Source: Branchiostoma lanceolatum (Eukaryota > Chordata > Leptocardii > Amphioxiformes > Branchiostomatidae). From it: 64,000 nt of DNA. The translations under genes and the position numbers were made by a program. The stretch is taken from assembly GCF_035083965.1 (NCBI RefSeq), contig NC_089729.1, forward strand, positions 15,488,964 through 15,552,963, read 5' to 3'. The notes under the pieces are model-generated. The model made no database searches. It was not told where the DNA came from and was given only the letters and a program-made list of their open reading frames with translations. Below, piece by piece: positions 47,212 through 60,000 of this stretch. Numbering within the stretch: position 1 is the first letter of the stretch; each line of letters starts with the position of its first letter.

Positions 47212-48459
47212 ATGGCGGCGGGTAAAGTTGCAGGGCCCGAACTTGACATCCACCGCCTGTACATGGCGCAGAAGAACAAGATGGAGTACTGTGCGATAGC
47301 CAGGCAAAAAGCTACGGACTCTACGGGAGGAGGCACATCCGTTTGGAACCAACATATCCTACGAAACGTACCGACGAAAAGAGCCGCCCTACAGCAGGGT
47401 ATCAATCGGATGAACTCGTCTACCTTCGGTCGGCTTCGGCCAAGTCCGTTGGGGGGCACGAGAGCTCGGCCCCTCGGCACGTCTCGCAGCATGTCGGCCA
47501 TGTCTCGAGGGAAACGATTCCACCAACTTCATGACTTTCTCCTCAGAGAAGATTTCTTTCAAGACGACGACGACTTGGCACTGACTTGTATGAAGCTTCA
47601 CGAAGTTGTGGTGGTTGGAACTGCGTCGAAAATGAGCCCTAGGGAAGCAAAGACTGAGGAGAAATTACAAAATGTACAACAAAACGTCGTGTCGACTACG
47701 TCCGTTTATCCTGTACAGTTGCCGGCTATAGAGAGGCAAAAATCTCTGATCGATCGCGAGCCGATAGCACAAGAGGCGGCCAAACGCAGCAAGACTGCAA
47801 AACACCTCAGCAATAAACTTGCGCGTAGGCAAGCTCGAAAGACTTCCTCGCGGGCTTGGGAGCAACCGAGACCGAAGTCGTGCAGCGAGGCAGAGTCGTC
47901 CGATTTAGACTCTATCACAACGCCGGAGTGTCAACCACAGACGATTGAAAGAATGACGGACTCACGACCAAGAAGCGTCGCAGGACTGAAACCCGTCTCT
48001 AGAGGAGTTCCCTCCCCTGACCAACAATGTACAGACGACAATTCGACGGAACTTTTGACCACTACAAAGTCGCTCTACACACGCACAAATCGCGCGACAC
48101 CATCAGTGTTAAAACTGAGCCCACTGACATATTTCGAAGTTGACAGAAACAATATGTGTATATCTGACACTCTCAGTACCACACAGGGTACACCGAGGCA
48201 ACAGGCGTTCCCTAACCGGGCAAGGAGGGCATCGGAGCCGGTCATATCGGTAGCAGCGCCGCCGGAGCCGCGGGCTGACTCCCCGAGAAAGTCCATCATC
48301 AGGTCGAAGAGTACCGAAGCGTCCAGCGACAGTTCTTCGGAGAGCGACGGGGGTAGGCCCGAGACGAAGAGGTGCGCCAGAACGGTTAGATTCATGGGAA
48401 TGGAAGTAAAGATATATGCACCAGACGCCCCCGTTATTGAAATTAGTCATAAGGGGTAG
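47212..48459 (+). CDS. Uncharacterised intronless 415-aa protein with a candidate PP1-docking motif
   Basis: I do not recognise the family. The frame is 416 codons including the stop, far longer than chance frames nearby, and starts with ATGG in good context (MAAGKVAGPELDIHRLYMAQ). There is no signal peptide or membrane segment. The N-terminal 45 residues are the most domain-like part. A basic Arg/Ser-rich middle follows (NRMNSSTFGRLRPSPLGG), then a short acidic patch REDFFQDDDDLAL near residues 115-127, a Lys/Arg-rich stretch near 190-220, and a Ser-rich acidic run STEASSDSSSESDGG near 361-375. Close to the C-terminus RTVRF (390-394) fits the RVxF rule for binding protein phosphatase 1, preceded by RPETKRCA. 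Most of the protein looks disordered. A PP1 regulatory subunit is only a suggestion. It could also be the last exon of a longer gene or a retrocopy, but no upstream exon was found. Confidence 0.65.
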   Translation: MAAGKVAGPELDIHRLYMAQKNKMEYCAIARQKATDSTGGGTSVWNQHILRNVPTKRAALQQGINRMNSSTFGRLRPSPLGGTRARPLGTSRSMSAMSRGKRFHQLHDFLLREDFFQDDDDLALTCMKLHEVVVVGTASKMSPREAKTEEKLQNVQQNVVSTTSVYPVQLPAIERQKSLIDREPIAQEAAKRSKTAKHLSNKLARRQARKTSSRAWEQPRPKSCSEAESSDLDSITTPECQPQTIERMTDSRPRSVAGLKPVSRGVPSPDQQCTDDNSTELLTTTKSLYTRTNRATPSVLKLSPLTYFEVDRNNMCISDTLSTTQGTPRQQAFPNRARRASEPVISVAAPPEPRADSPRKSIIRSKSTEASSDSSSESDGGRPETKRCARTVRFMGMEVKIYAPDAPVIEISHKG

Positions 48460-48463
48460 ACAC

Positions 48464-48508
48464 TAGACACTTGACACTAGACACTAGACACTAGACACTA
48501 GACACTTG
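48464..48508 (+). repeat. ACACTAG tandem repeat just past the stop
   Basis: Six or seven copies of GACACTA or GACACTT follow directly after the 415-aa frame. Simple repeat, probably in the 3' UTR. Confidence 0.8.
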
Positions 48509-49076
48509 ATCTTATTTGTGAGTCAACATGTGCAAGAAACCTTGCCGCACTACTGCAGAAACTCTTTCACTGTATTGAGCATCAAAACAAGTTGTTTTGT
48601 TACTTGCCTCTAGCTAGATATCAGTCGTCATGCAAAGGATCACTGTCTTTATTTGAAAGTTAGAGTGTTTTATAGAAGAAATTTGACAGTATTGTAGATA
48701 TCACTGACAAAGTCGACCAGGTATCATGGACCGACTGATGGCATGCGTTAATAGTGCGTTTTGTGCAAGTAAATTATTGTTAAAGGGGCACCGACTATAG
48801 TATTTAATTCATGTACAGTTATTTGCCCTTGATTTGGGAAAACTTGTTCTAAACTGTTATTTAGGCTGTTGCAATCTCATGATCTCTACTGACATTGTGA
48901 ATGTCTAAAATTGCATTGTTTAATGTATACGTATACGTATACGCAATGAGTATCCAACATACGTGACGTGGAAATGGAAGAAAAAGACAAATGTTTTAAG
49001 ATAAGGATATGTACATCTAACAACGACTATCAAGATACGTAAAAGCCATTTGATAAGTGTTGTAGTCAATTCTTAA
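48509..49076 (+). other. Probable 3' UTR and flank of the intronless gene
   Basis: No gene is seen. TATACGTATACGTATACG, a short alternating palindrome, lies at about 48926-48943. No convincing polyA signal was fixed before the MITE that follows. Confidence 0.35.
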
Positions 49077-49421
49077 AGGCAACCAAAGCAATATTAGGGC
49101 AAAAAAATGAAAATAAAAAAAGCTGAAATCTTTATGGTAGTGATATTTGTTTAGCACATTTGCGTAATAACTTCATACTTCATAGGATTTTAAAACCGCG
49201 CAAAATCGTCCCGTACGAAGATCCCCTTAGTTTCGTGAGCCCACAAAAACGCCAGGCACGATTTTCAGTGAGTTCTCACATTACAACAACATCATATGTA
49301 TGCAACATGGACGTTGCTTTACATTGTGATAGTGTTGTTTGAACTAATCATGTATAGAAAACACTAAATAAATTGACTTTCAAAGTCAGATTTTCGGGCC
49401 TTAATATTGCTTTGGTTGCCT
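49077..49421. mobile_element. MITE related to the TTAA/AGGCA group
   Basis: It starts AGGCAACCAAAGCAATATTA then GGGC, and ends GCCTTAATATTGCTTTGGTT then GCCT. TTAA precedes it and GTAA follows, consistent with a decayed TTAA target duplication. The AGGCAnCC start is shared with 11809 and 41820, but the rest differs, so it is a sister family. Confidence 0.75.
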
Positions 49422-51459
49422 GTAACTGTTGAAGAAAAAAGTGATTGTTGAATGCACATATCTTTGCTAATAAATCACGTAGAGTCTACATGTGGCTTTG
49501 CGGGGTCCAAAAATATTTGTACTCGCTTAAAAGGGACGACTGTTGCCAAACAAATTAAAACCGTGTACATCTACCCGACACAATTGTCTGTTTGCTAGTC
49601 TTTCCTTTCCCGTCACCCTTAGTTTGAGGAACAGCGTCTTGGTAAACACTACACGATCTAATTTAAAACGCTAAGACATCTTAAAAGGACCAGGTGTCAA
49701 ATTGACCCACTGATAGGGAATAGATGAATGCAAGAGGCTTAAACATTCTGTTGTTGTTAACACCGCCACCATCAATATCTCGTGTTAGTGTTTGCTCGTT
49801 TCTGTGTAAAGCTTTTTCGTTCAGTTTGAAATCCTTTGGTTGACTGTGTTATCGCTTAAAAGTCTCAATGCGTAGCATAGACAGGAGATGGCTGAACTGA
49901 CAGGGATGTAATAGATTTGTCTGAAGGGAAAGACGCATACGCGTAAGAGTGACAACAGACGACAAAGGTTGCTGGGTGGTAAGACACCATTGTGACAAGA
50001 TTGCACTGTACTCTCCAAGCAGAGGTTAGGCTCCGGTTAGTTATAGACTTTTTAAGGCGTTTTTGTCGGAGTTTCTATTTTGTCACAGGCTTGGCGACAC
50101 AAAGAAAACGTGAGAAAATAGAAACGCCTATAACGTCCAAAAGTAACTGGATCCTTACCTCTGCTTGGAGATTAACAAGATTGTCTCACTTAGACAAATT
50201 AAAGCACTTCAGCCTTTAGGTCGCCTTTCAACTAGACGGCGATCGGTGTGCGACCGTTCAGCGACCAAAATTGGATTTTCGCAACCCATGATTTCATACT
50301 TAGAATATACATATGATGTAATAGTATGATTTAAAAGACAACAAAACACACAGAACGTTTTAAAAAAAACTTTGTTTATGAAATACTTTAAACGATCTGT
50401 CAAATCTTTAGTCGCCCAGAGGTCACCCAGAGGTCTCAACCTCTAGTAGAAAGAGTGTATTACAGAACAAAAGACGGTAGCTACGATTGGTCAAAGTTGA
50501 AAACAAATTAGCTCTTACGTTTTACAGACTAAATGTAACATACAAAGGAGCTATAGACATGGCGTTTTTGCAGGAAGCAGTTTGAAAATGTATGTTTCTT
50601 TACACTTTTGTAGAGAAGAAATCTTCAACCTCTTGTGACACGGCACGCCCATTCCTATGCAGTGTTAAATTTCGTCTTACCTACGAAAACGTTAAGAATT
50701 CGTTTCCACCAGGTATTTCAAGGGTTAGACACTAAAGAAACACAAGAGAAGTCCATACAAACACGTTATGCTCACAATGCTTTGATAGCCTCAAAACCCA
50801 GGAGCCATATAAGAAAGATGGCTACATCATTCATAGCAACCGCTTGTAGACTATACCTCGAGTCAATACGTACAACGCTTAATTCAATCTACAAAGTGCC
50901 AGCAACAAATTAAGGTACGATGAGATCTGAGAAAGACCAATGGCAATGACTTTAAAGTCTTTGTTTTGTTGAAGTGAGGCTTGTCCCTTTACCCAAAACA
51001 CACTGAGCGACGCCCTACATTTGCAAAAGCTTTATCCGAAAGACAACATCCGGACGAACGTGAAAATAGCAACGTTTGCTGCCTTTTCTAGGCATGTGCG
51101 TCATTGCCTGGTATTCAAACCTACTATAGCTACCGAGTTTCTTCGCAATTCGTCCCCTTGCGCAAATAGAGAGGACGAAGACCTGACAACTATTATAGGT
51201 TTGAATACCAGTGTATGTGCGTCACTCTTGCTGCATTACTGACACTGAACCGTAAATATATGTGACGGGTACAAATAGAAATATGCGGGCCCTTCAAAAA
51301 CTGAAAGTTGGAACAAAAGATCAATGTGAGACGGTTGTTACTGACCAAACACGGCATGACATTTCACTTTCATGACGAGTGTAGGGGGCAAGGGCTACGC
51401 CGCACGTTAACGCAATCCAGAATATCGGGCGAGTGTTCTTTTATCATGTATGTCTATAG
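49422..51459. other. Intergenic DNA with a second MITE copy
   Basis: No gene is supported. About 50010-50172 is copy 2 of the MITE at 38416-38612: TACTCTCCAAGCAGAGGTTA at the left, TTTTTAAGGCGTTTTTGTCG inside, and CTTACCTCTGCTTGGAGATTA at the right, with weaker arms. A short inverted pair occurs around 50218-50275 and 50405-50440 (CAACTAGACGGCGATCGG and similar), too weak to name. Confidence 0.5.
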
Positions 51460-51465
51460 ACGATG

Positions 51466-51503
51466 GGGTGAGAGAGAGAGAGCGAGAGAGAGAGAGCGAG
51501 AGC

Positions 51504-51572
<69 letters not shown>

Positions 51573-51765
51573 GGAGAGAGGGAGAGGGAGAGAGGCAGAG
51601 GCGGAGACAGGGAGAAAGACAGAGCCAGAGAGAGAGAGAGATAGGGCGAGACAGAAACAGTGAGAGCAGGGAGCGGAGAGACAGTCAGACAGAAGACAGA
51701 AGGAGAGAGCTCGAGACAGAGACAGAATCAGTGAGACAGAAACGGGAGAGAGAGAGTGGTTGATA
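51466..51765 (+). repeat. Purine-only (GA)n-rich tract, about 300 bp
   Basis: Almost every base is A or G on the plus strand, with GAGAGA runs broken by GGGAGA, AAAGAG and later CAGA. The long Arg/Glu frames through it, and Leu/Ser frames on the other strand, are products of the repeat. Long purine tracts can form triplex DNA. Confidence 0.93.
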
Positions 51766-54046
51766 TGTACAGATTTGATAAGCGCGGGCCGGGGGCTCAA
51801 CGGAATTCTCAAGTCACTGAATACAGACGAGGGAGGGAAGTATTGGTGTTCTACTAGTCATTACATTATTAGTCATTACATTAAAAGTATAAAAGGATGT
51901 CGTTCCTGATTCTGTTTATGCACGTTGAGTGGCCCAAGTAAGGAAAACCTCAACGATCTCCAAAGGTCATCGTTCGTAAGGACGGTCAGACGATATTTCG
52001 GATTTTTATCCGAATGTAACATACAGGTTTGTTTGTTTGTGTGCTTGTTTTTTTTTTTTTGGTTTAATCAAGCTATCCATTATCATCTTCCTGGAGTTCG
52101 CTTACACATTTACACATTTAACAGATTAAATACAATTCAATTAAATGTAAAGACCAAGAACATATGCAATTGATGAACAGAAAATCAAAGAAAATCAAAT
52201 GTTGTGAACTTGTATACAGGTACCCAGACTGAAGTAGGCACGCGCGTTCTTCTGTTTGCTACCTATATTAGCTATGCTCCCTGATCCACAACAGACAGAC
52301 ACGTGTTTTTCTTTCCTTGACCCTCTTGTAAACGTGATGCTTGGATGAAAACACCGCCGTCTTTTCTATGCCACAATGAAACAAAACCAGACCGTCCATT
52401 GCAGCCGCGAAACCCTTCCGGTTAAGCACCTTAAAGAAAGAGCCTTTCGACCTCCTTAAGAAAGCACTAATGAGCCGCTGAGCAAACAACACTTGTAACG
52501 GTCGTTGCAGCCCTTTGGGATGCTTCCGACTGTATCGGTAGAACAGCGACCCCGTGTGTAAAGAGCACGGCGGGGTAGCCTCTCTACCAGCCTCTCTGGA
52601 GGCCAACCTTTAGAAATAAGACTACAAGTAACGAGGAAGAATAGAAGCAAAGCAATGTCAACTGGAGTCTGCTAAAGAGGCTATGTACAGTTACTGTACA
52701 GGCCTTTTAGATAGTCCTCCTAATGTCTTCTGATAAAACTCTAGCTATAGAAAGAGGAGAATCAGCTACCTTCTATCAGGTATCGCCAAGCCTACCATCA
52801 AGGACCATCTCACTGAATGTTTGTAGGAAGTAGTCAGGACTAAAACAATGAAGACGGTCTTAAGTGGACGTGATGATACAATTATTGAAATGTAAAGGGG
52901 GGGGGGGCAAGAGCATTTCCATCCCGCCTTTATAAGTTATAGCTTCACGGTTTAAACTGCGCATGTGCAGTGTGATGCATTGTAGGGTAGGTTGTGAAAG
53001 TTGAAGGCCCCTAAGACAAACAAAACTGCGATTGTTTACAAGATAGCCTTCACCTTTGACCTCGCGCATGCGCAGTTTAAATCGTAAACCGGCTTACTAG
53101 TCTTGGGGGGGGGGGGCAGTCGGTAAGAAGACGCTAATTGCAAGTACGTAAAAATAATTCAAACAAACAACGGACAGGAATATCCCTTCACCGCTTTTAT
53201 TTATTTTTTTCTGGCGCTTGTTTGAACAATAATGTTCAGACAGTCATTCGCCGTTAACACCAGGTCCTACTAGTATACTACTACTGCCTGGGTAGGAGTA
53301 AAACGTTTTTCCATTATGATCCTTTTCAGCTGTTTCCCCTTTTACATCTTTTTTGTTGGTCATAATCAGTACAAACTCCCCATTCTACATGGCTTAATCA
53401 ATCCGAACTGCTGCATGTCTATGCTAGACATTCAGTTTATGATAACTACATATATCTAGTACGTTTCTGCAGTACCTTAGTGGTACTAAATAGACTTATG
53501 AAAGAAAACAAATCACTAGCAAAGACAGCTTCCGACAGCATTCATAACAATCTTATAATCTCACATGTATGTATAACATCTATTCAATTCTGTTACATCA
53601 AGTATCTAAACATGTTAACCGTAATCCTACCATTCTATATGAATATCTGAACTACATTTTATTGTATGAAGTTAGCAATGGGCTAAATGCAAATAGCAAA
53701 GTAACAAATGGCTACTCTAGGTTGAAGAATGGTTGTCTAATAAGCTTTCGTCTTATTGTCTAACATCTTAAGAGCAGTAAAATATTAAGGTGGCCACCGT
53801 ATAATATAGATTTAAACTATTTCTACGAAACAATATCAAATCGTATCTAAATGAGCATTTAACAAGATCCTTATTTAGCTTGTCTGCCGATTGCAAAGCA
53901 TATGCTATAACATTGAAGAATTGAAGCTACATAAAGCTACTTTAACAGACTGTTGTATACGTATCTCTAAGACTAAAACAAAAAGCGCTACAACTCAACG
54001 TATATACTGCGTAAAGATGAACATCGGAATGGATGTCACTTGTTCA
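51766..54046. other. Intergenic DNA with one fold-back
   Basis: No gene is supported, including on the minus strand at 52268-52650, where frames have no family match. About 52930-53100 is a fold-back: CACGGTTTAAACTGCGCATG / CATGCGCAGTTTAAATCGT, with a purine-pyrimidine run of G at 53105-53117 and another at 52898-52908. Text like CCTTCGCCTTTGACGCATGC / CAGTTTAAAC near 19918 is a relative. Confidence 0.5.
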
Positions 54047-57000
54047 TCATCCGGCAATAATCTCCTCGAGCTCACTCAGCACTTCCTCAAGCCCGTCAGG
54101 ATCCGGAATGTGCTGAGTTTCCTCCAGCCCGTCAGGCTCGGGAAAGTCCCGGACTTCCTCCAGCCCGTCAGGCTCCGGAAAGTCCCGGACTTCCTCCAGC
54201 CCGTCAGGCTCCGGAAAGTCCTGGATTTCCTTCTGCCCGACAGACTCCGGAAAATCCTGGACTTCCTCCAGCCCGACAGACTCCGGAAAGTCCTGGATTT
54301 CCTCAAGCCCGACAGACTTCGGAAAGTCCTGGATTTCCTCCAGCCCATCAGGCTCCGGAAACTCCTGGATATCCTCCAGCCCCTCAGGCTCCGGAAACTC
54401 CTGGATCTCCTCCAGCCCCTCAGGCTCCGGGAACTCCTGGATTTCCTCCAGCCCACCAGGCTCCGGAAGGTTCCGGATTTCCTCCAGCCCGTCAAGCTCT
54501 AGAAGATTCCGGATTTCCTCCAGCCCGTCAGGCTCCGGAAAGTCCCGGACTTCCTCCAGCTCCTCAGGCTCGTGAAAATCCCTCGATTCCTCGAACCCAT
54601 CAGGCTCGGGAAGGTCCCGGATGTTGGAGGGGTCCCGGATATCGGACAGGTCCCGGATGTGCTGCAGTTGTTGGTCGATCTCGTTGAGGACGAGTGATAC
54701 CTCCCGGGTGGCTTCTTCTCCCTCATCGATGGCATTGGTCGTCAGCTCGGACATGGAGTCTAACATCTATAAAGACGGAGACTCAATTGTTGGATACAGA
54801 AATTCAGACGTTCTAACATCATCTAGTATATGGTGAGGAATACTAGCCATGATAGTGTGTTACATGTCATTCGATAGTGTGGTACAGTTACATAGAATTT
54901 GGTTTACATTACATATTGATATGTTATGGTAACAAAATGCTAGATGCCATGGCCAGCGGCTGCATTTGATTCAGTCATCTTGTGTACAGATACAGATATA
55001 GTTGGCTGTTGAACCGATTCACACAAGAAGACGGCAAAATGACTAACATTGTCACACTGACATCGATCGTTGCTAAGACAGCATGGTACATGTATGTTGA
55101 GAAAACGTACCTCTCTCAGCTGCATAGCAGCTTCCTCCCCAGTTTCAGTCTGTAGTGTTTCCAGGCCCAGGTTCTCCCGTCCTTCCAGGTCGTCCATCAG
55201 CTCCCCCGCCGTGCGCTTCAGGTACTGCAGCCCGTTTTCCACCTCAGCTCCAATGTTACGTTTGCCCTTGTCAGCTGTAATAAATTATACAAATTTGCTT
55301 GTTGTTCGTATATTATTACCTATATCTAACTTTGGAACGAAAATTAAAAAAAAAACATCGTGATATATATAGCCAGAAGGTATTGACCAATCAGTTGCCC
55401 TCATTTGATATTGACTATGATGAAGGCGCACCACTATTGGCCAGCTTCGCTCGGTGGTTTATATTAGGTGATTTTAGAAGCCTTCCATGCTTTATGTCAC
55501 CATATACACCTCGGGGCGGGACAATAACCCTTTGATAACTTTACAGAAGCTACAAGAAACAGTATATACAGCACCACTGTGGAGCCCATCTTGCCTATAT
55601 GTTAAAGGCGTAGGAAAATTATTGTTGTATTTCCGATTACGATCCTGAAAAAATAGGGTCAGTCGGTAGGGATTTTGTTTCTAGAGTTAGAGTTCGTCCA
55701 ATTTTATCCAACAAATACTGTTTAACACTGTGTAAAACTGAAATGCATTTGGACACTGGTACTCAGTTTAACATCATATTGTGATTATACTGGTATATAT
55801 TGTAGAAGCGCAACTATATCAATAAACTGAACAAAGAAGTATTCACTTTATATAAAATGTTCAAATTCTTAATCTGTCAAACAGGTTATCTGTTTTGTTC
55901 ATCACTCATTTGTCAGATCGAAAATTCCCTTGCCATCGGTCGACCCCAGAAAAAGACTAGGGTCTGTAGGGGTTTTGCTCGGGTAGTCGGAAACACAACA
56001 TTTTTTCCTAGGCCTTAGATCCCAAAGATTGCGGCAGTTTCTAACATGGTTATTTCTTACTACCACCCTTTTAAGTGTTGATATGGAACTTTAAACACTA
56101 CCGTTACAGACGACTTCTAGCACTTTGTCTCTGATCCGGTCCAAGTCGTCAAAATCGTCAGCAGTAGCCACGTAATCGTCATTCGACGCGATGAGCTATA
56201 AGATATGGCAACTCTGACTTCTGCATCCTGTCGCTATCATATATCTAATGCTAGGGTCACATTTCAAATCCGGGGCCCGGCCGGGGAGTCTTTGGGAACG
56301 AAAAGTATGATATAAAAGACAACAAAAACACAGAACGTATTCAAAATTTATTTAAGAGCATTGCTTGTGCAAATTCATGGACATACACTTTGGTTTTTTG
56401 CTTCCGCAAACAGCACGGCCGGGCCCCGGTTAGGAAATGTGACCCTGCCATAAAGTAGCCTGGGTGCCATACGATTACTACTGGGCCTCTTGCAGTCACT
56501 ACCCTGTAGCGATTGTATGAGCCCCGGTAGTAGTCGGATGGGACCTAGACTATATCTAAAGCACATATCAACATAGCATACATGATGTGGAACAAATATA
56601 GAGAAAATTATATATAGTTCAAAAGGTCAAAGGTGTTTCTCACCTTAAGTTCATCAATTTTGTACTTAGCCACGCCCACAGTGAACACGTGTGCACCCTT
56701 ATTTTTGACGTACTGCGCAGGCTCTCTCACTTGGTCGGTGGCCTTTCCGTCTGTCACTAAGATGATAACCTGAAAAAATTATTGTGAAAAAATATAAGAT
56801 GTGTATTATGATAATCCAGATCAGAGCAATCATTGGTAAATAAATCGAATTTATCTTTATCATATCTTTTTATCTTTGTCGCTGTTATCATCATCTTCTT
56901 GATTGATTATGTTTATTGTCTTTTGCTTAGCATCAGTTGATATCATTATCACTATTATCAATGTACACATTGTTTCCTTATGGAGAAATCTTAATCTGTG

Positions 57001-60000
57001 AAGCTTGATATAAAATAGCAAAATAATAGATAAAACATTCCATGCAATAAAAGCAATCGTCACTCTTAATGAAAGTATTCTGTAATTTTCAACACAAATG
57101 TTGAATGTAATTTGGAATAGACAAAAAATTGTAATTTTCAACACAACGATTGAACTTACACAATTGTTTTTTTACTTTCCAACTGCAGTTTTTGTCAAGA
57201 AATTTCTTGTTGAGCTGTCAAATTTTTTGATAAGTTCAATTTTCGCATGCGAAAAAAACAGTTCACCTTTGATTCAGAATTATCTCTATCAACACAGCAA
57301 AAGTACAAATGACACTGACAAGCTAAAAAGCATCCTCACCTTGTCTACATCATCACGTGCACCATTAGCCTTGGTGAACTCATTGAAAACCGCCTTCAGA
57401 GAAGCTCCCGTCTTGGTATGAAATTGATTCATGTACTCAATCTTCTTGATGGCATCAAGTAAGGCCTGTGTTGAGCAAAAGTGTACTTTTGTTTCATCAT
57501 AATCATATCACATCATCACAGCAGTGTCTAAGCTCTGGTTGTCAGTTGCGAGAGCGTTATCATCAAATTCACCGTCAACATCATCATCAATAATATCATC
57601 AAGATCAGCATCATCATCATCATCAACAACATCGTCAATATCACCATCAACATCATCAACATCAACAACATCAACATTGCCAACGTACACTATCAACAAC
57701 AGCATCATACCATCAACATCATCAACAACATAATCATCACTATCAACATCATTGTCAATATCACAATCAACATCAGCATCAATATCATCAACATCAGCAT
57801 CATCTTGACCACCAACATCTTCAACACCACCAGCAACAGCATCATACCATCACCATCATCATCACAATCACAACCATCGTCAACATTATTATCAACATCA
57901 TCGACAAAGCACCATCACCAACATGTTACCACATTGTCAACTTTGCATTCTGTACATACACCAGTTGATAGCCACCTACTACAATGAACTGTCTTCCTAG
58001 AAAGACTTAAATGAATAATCAGTTGCCTGACAAAAAAACTGCATCCTATTGACAAGATTTCTAACGTCAAATGACATTAAGATATACGCACCCCTCTGTT
58101 ATTGTATTGGTTCATCTTGAACTCTGTTCGCATGTCCTTAGCGAACTGGTAAACGCCGATTCTAGCCTTGTTGGGTCCTATCTCAAACCCTGCTGCTAGC
58201 TTAAGGATGAACTGCCGCACTGAGGGGAAGTTACGTGTCTTCACACTCTTGGATCCATCCACTAAGACATGGATGTCCGCCTTTGCGTGACAGGTGGGCT
58301 CTGAAATTAAGGTTTCGCGATTAGAAAAAATGTTGTTTTAGCTTAGTCATCAAATTATCAATTATAAATCATAATTGCGTCAATTATTGTGTGAAAAGGG
58401 TAAAGTTCAATGCTCTTGCAACGTTTAATCATGGAAGCGACGAAATGTGCAATATTTTAAGACGTACATAAATTAAAGCTTTTAAACTTGATGTTTGTAA
58501 ATTGAGTGCAATTCAGTGGCGGCCTCACTGCGAATTGAATCAAATAGTGCAGATCGATGGTATGAATCAGGTCTTCTTTTAGTTCTGTTGAGAGTTATAA
58601 AAAGGCTAATGAGAGATATTTTAAATAACAGATCATTAATCTATAACATTAGATAGAAGGTTCTCACCGGGAATGTCCACGGGACCAGAGGTCCATGTAA
58701 TTCCTACACGGAGGTAGATGTGATAGCTCAGTCCGCATCCCCACACGTGATTGGACGACGAACTGACGTAGATCTGAGTAAGGCTTCCTCCAACTAATCG
58801 CCAGGCTGTTCCTACAGGCGTCTGAGCCGTTATTCCTGAGGAAGACAAAATAGCAAAATATATCAAACATTTTGTGTGCTGTATCTCTTAGGTGTTGCAA
58901 TTGTTATACAAAACAAACAATGATGAAAGTCACTTTCTGTCACGGAAACGTTCTCGGGGATTCCTACATCTGCAGTGCAGGATTTGCAGCTCTACATTAG
59001 AGTGAAGGAATAAGACATGGAAAAGTTCTTACCGATTCGAATGAAGACCTGTCCAATGGCGCTCACTCCCCACACCACGTTGTAGCCAACACTGATGCTG
59101 ACCAGGGAGCCCGTGACTTGGACCCAGCGTGTTCCAGCCGAACCCTTCCCTCCGTACGTACCGCTGCGGTACCAGATCGCACCGCCAGAGGTCACTCCCC
59201 ACACGCCGCAGTACCCGATCGACACATACGACAGACCGCCTCTTATGGCCGATCCCCCAGGTATCTGTTGCCAGCCCGTTCCTGCGAAAGGCAGTGTATT
59301 AGATTACACTCCATCACGTCTATGGTCGATTAAAAAGGGATCAGCAACCTCAATGTTCTGTCATCATTGGCCGCCATATTGGTGGGCTGCATAGATCCAA
59401 GATGGCGATCGGTCATTCGGAATTCACTGATAATTATTATAAAATGTTAGTGATATCTTTACGTCCTCTAGATCTGAATATGCTGTGGTGAAATGAAATC
59501 AACTTATAGAATACTTCTGTTATAACAAATCAGCACAACCGGCACCAACATGGCGGACACTACATGACGTCACAGTCACGTGACACCCTACTGCAATTGT
59601 CGTACCAATGAGGTTGCTGGTGGTTATCCCTGTCCGTCTCCAGACTGTACCGCCCGTGCTGACGCCCCAGACAAAGTTGCTTGAGGAGCTGACGCACACC
59701 GACTTCAGAGGCCGCCCTGTGACCACCTTCCACTGACTTCCATACGCTACCTTTACTGTAATACCTGAAAAATAAAGAGCGTGATTCTTTCGGTTCTATG
59801 TACATGTGACAACAGGGCCCATATTCAAAAAGACTTAGCTATAGATTTTATACCCCTGAGAACCTCCGATCTAGAATTCAAATCAAAATGTATCAAAGTG
59901 TACTAGGTGCTGGGTTTCTGCAGTCAAGGTCGAAAAGGGTAAAAAGTCTTATGTTTTTACGCATAATTTAAGAGGTTCAAGACTACTAGGACGAATAAAT

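Noticed and set aside
51308-51812. Long Arg/Glu-rich (+) and Leu/Ser-rich (-) frames
   Set aside because: They are translations of the purine-only (GA)n tract with no start context, splice sites or family match.
52268-52650. 112-codon minus-strand frame
   Set aside because: No recognisable family and no splice context; composition like flanking intergenic DNA.
53891-54502. 203-codon plus-strand frame with Leu-Gln-Pro-Val-Arg-Leu repeats
   Set aside because: It is the antisense of the 36-bp minisatellite in the mosaic gene's last exon. The minus-strand frame joins by splicing to the VWA exons; the plus-strand frame has no partner exons.
57524-57987. Ser/Thr-rich and Asp-rich frames
   Set aside because: Products of the CAT/CAA triplet tract in a VWA intron.
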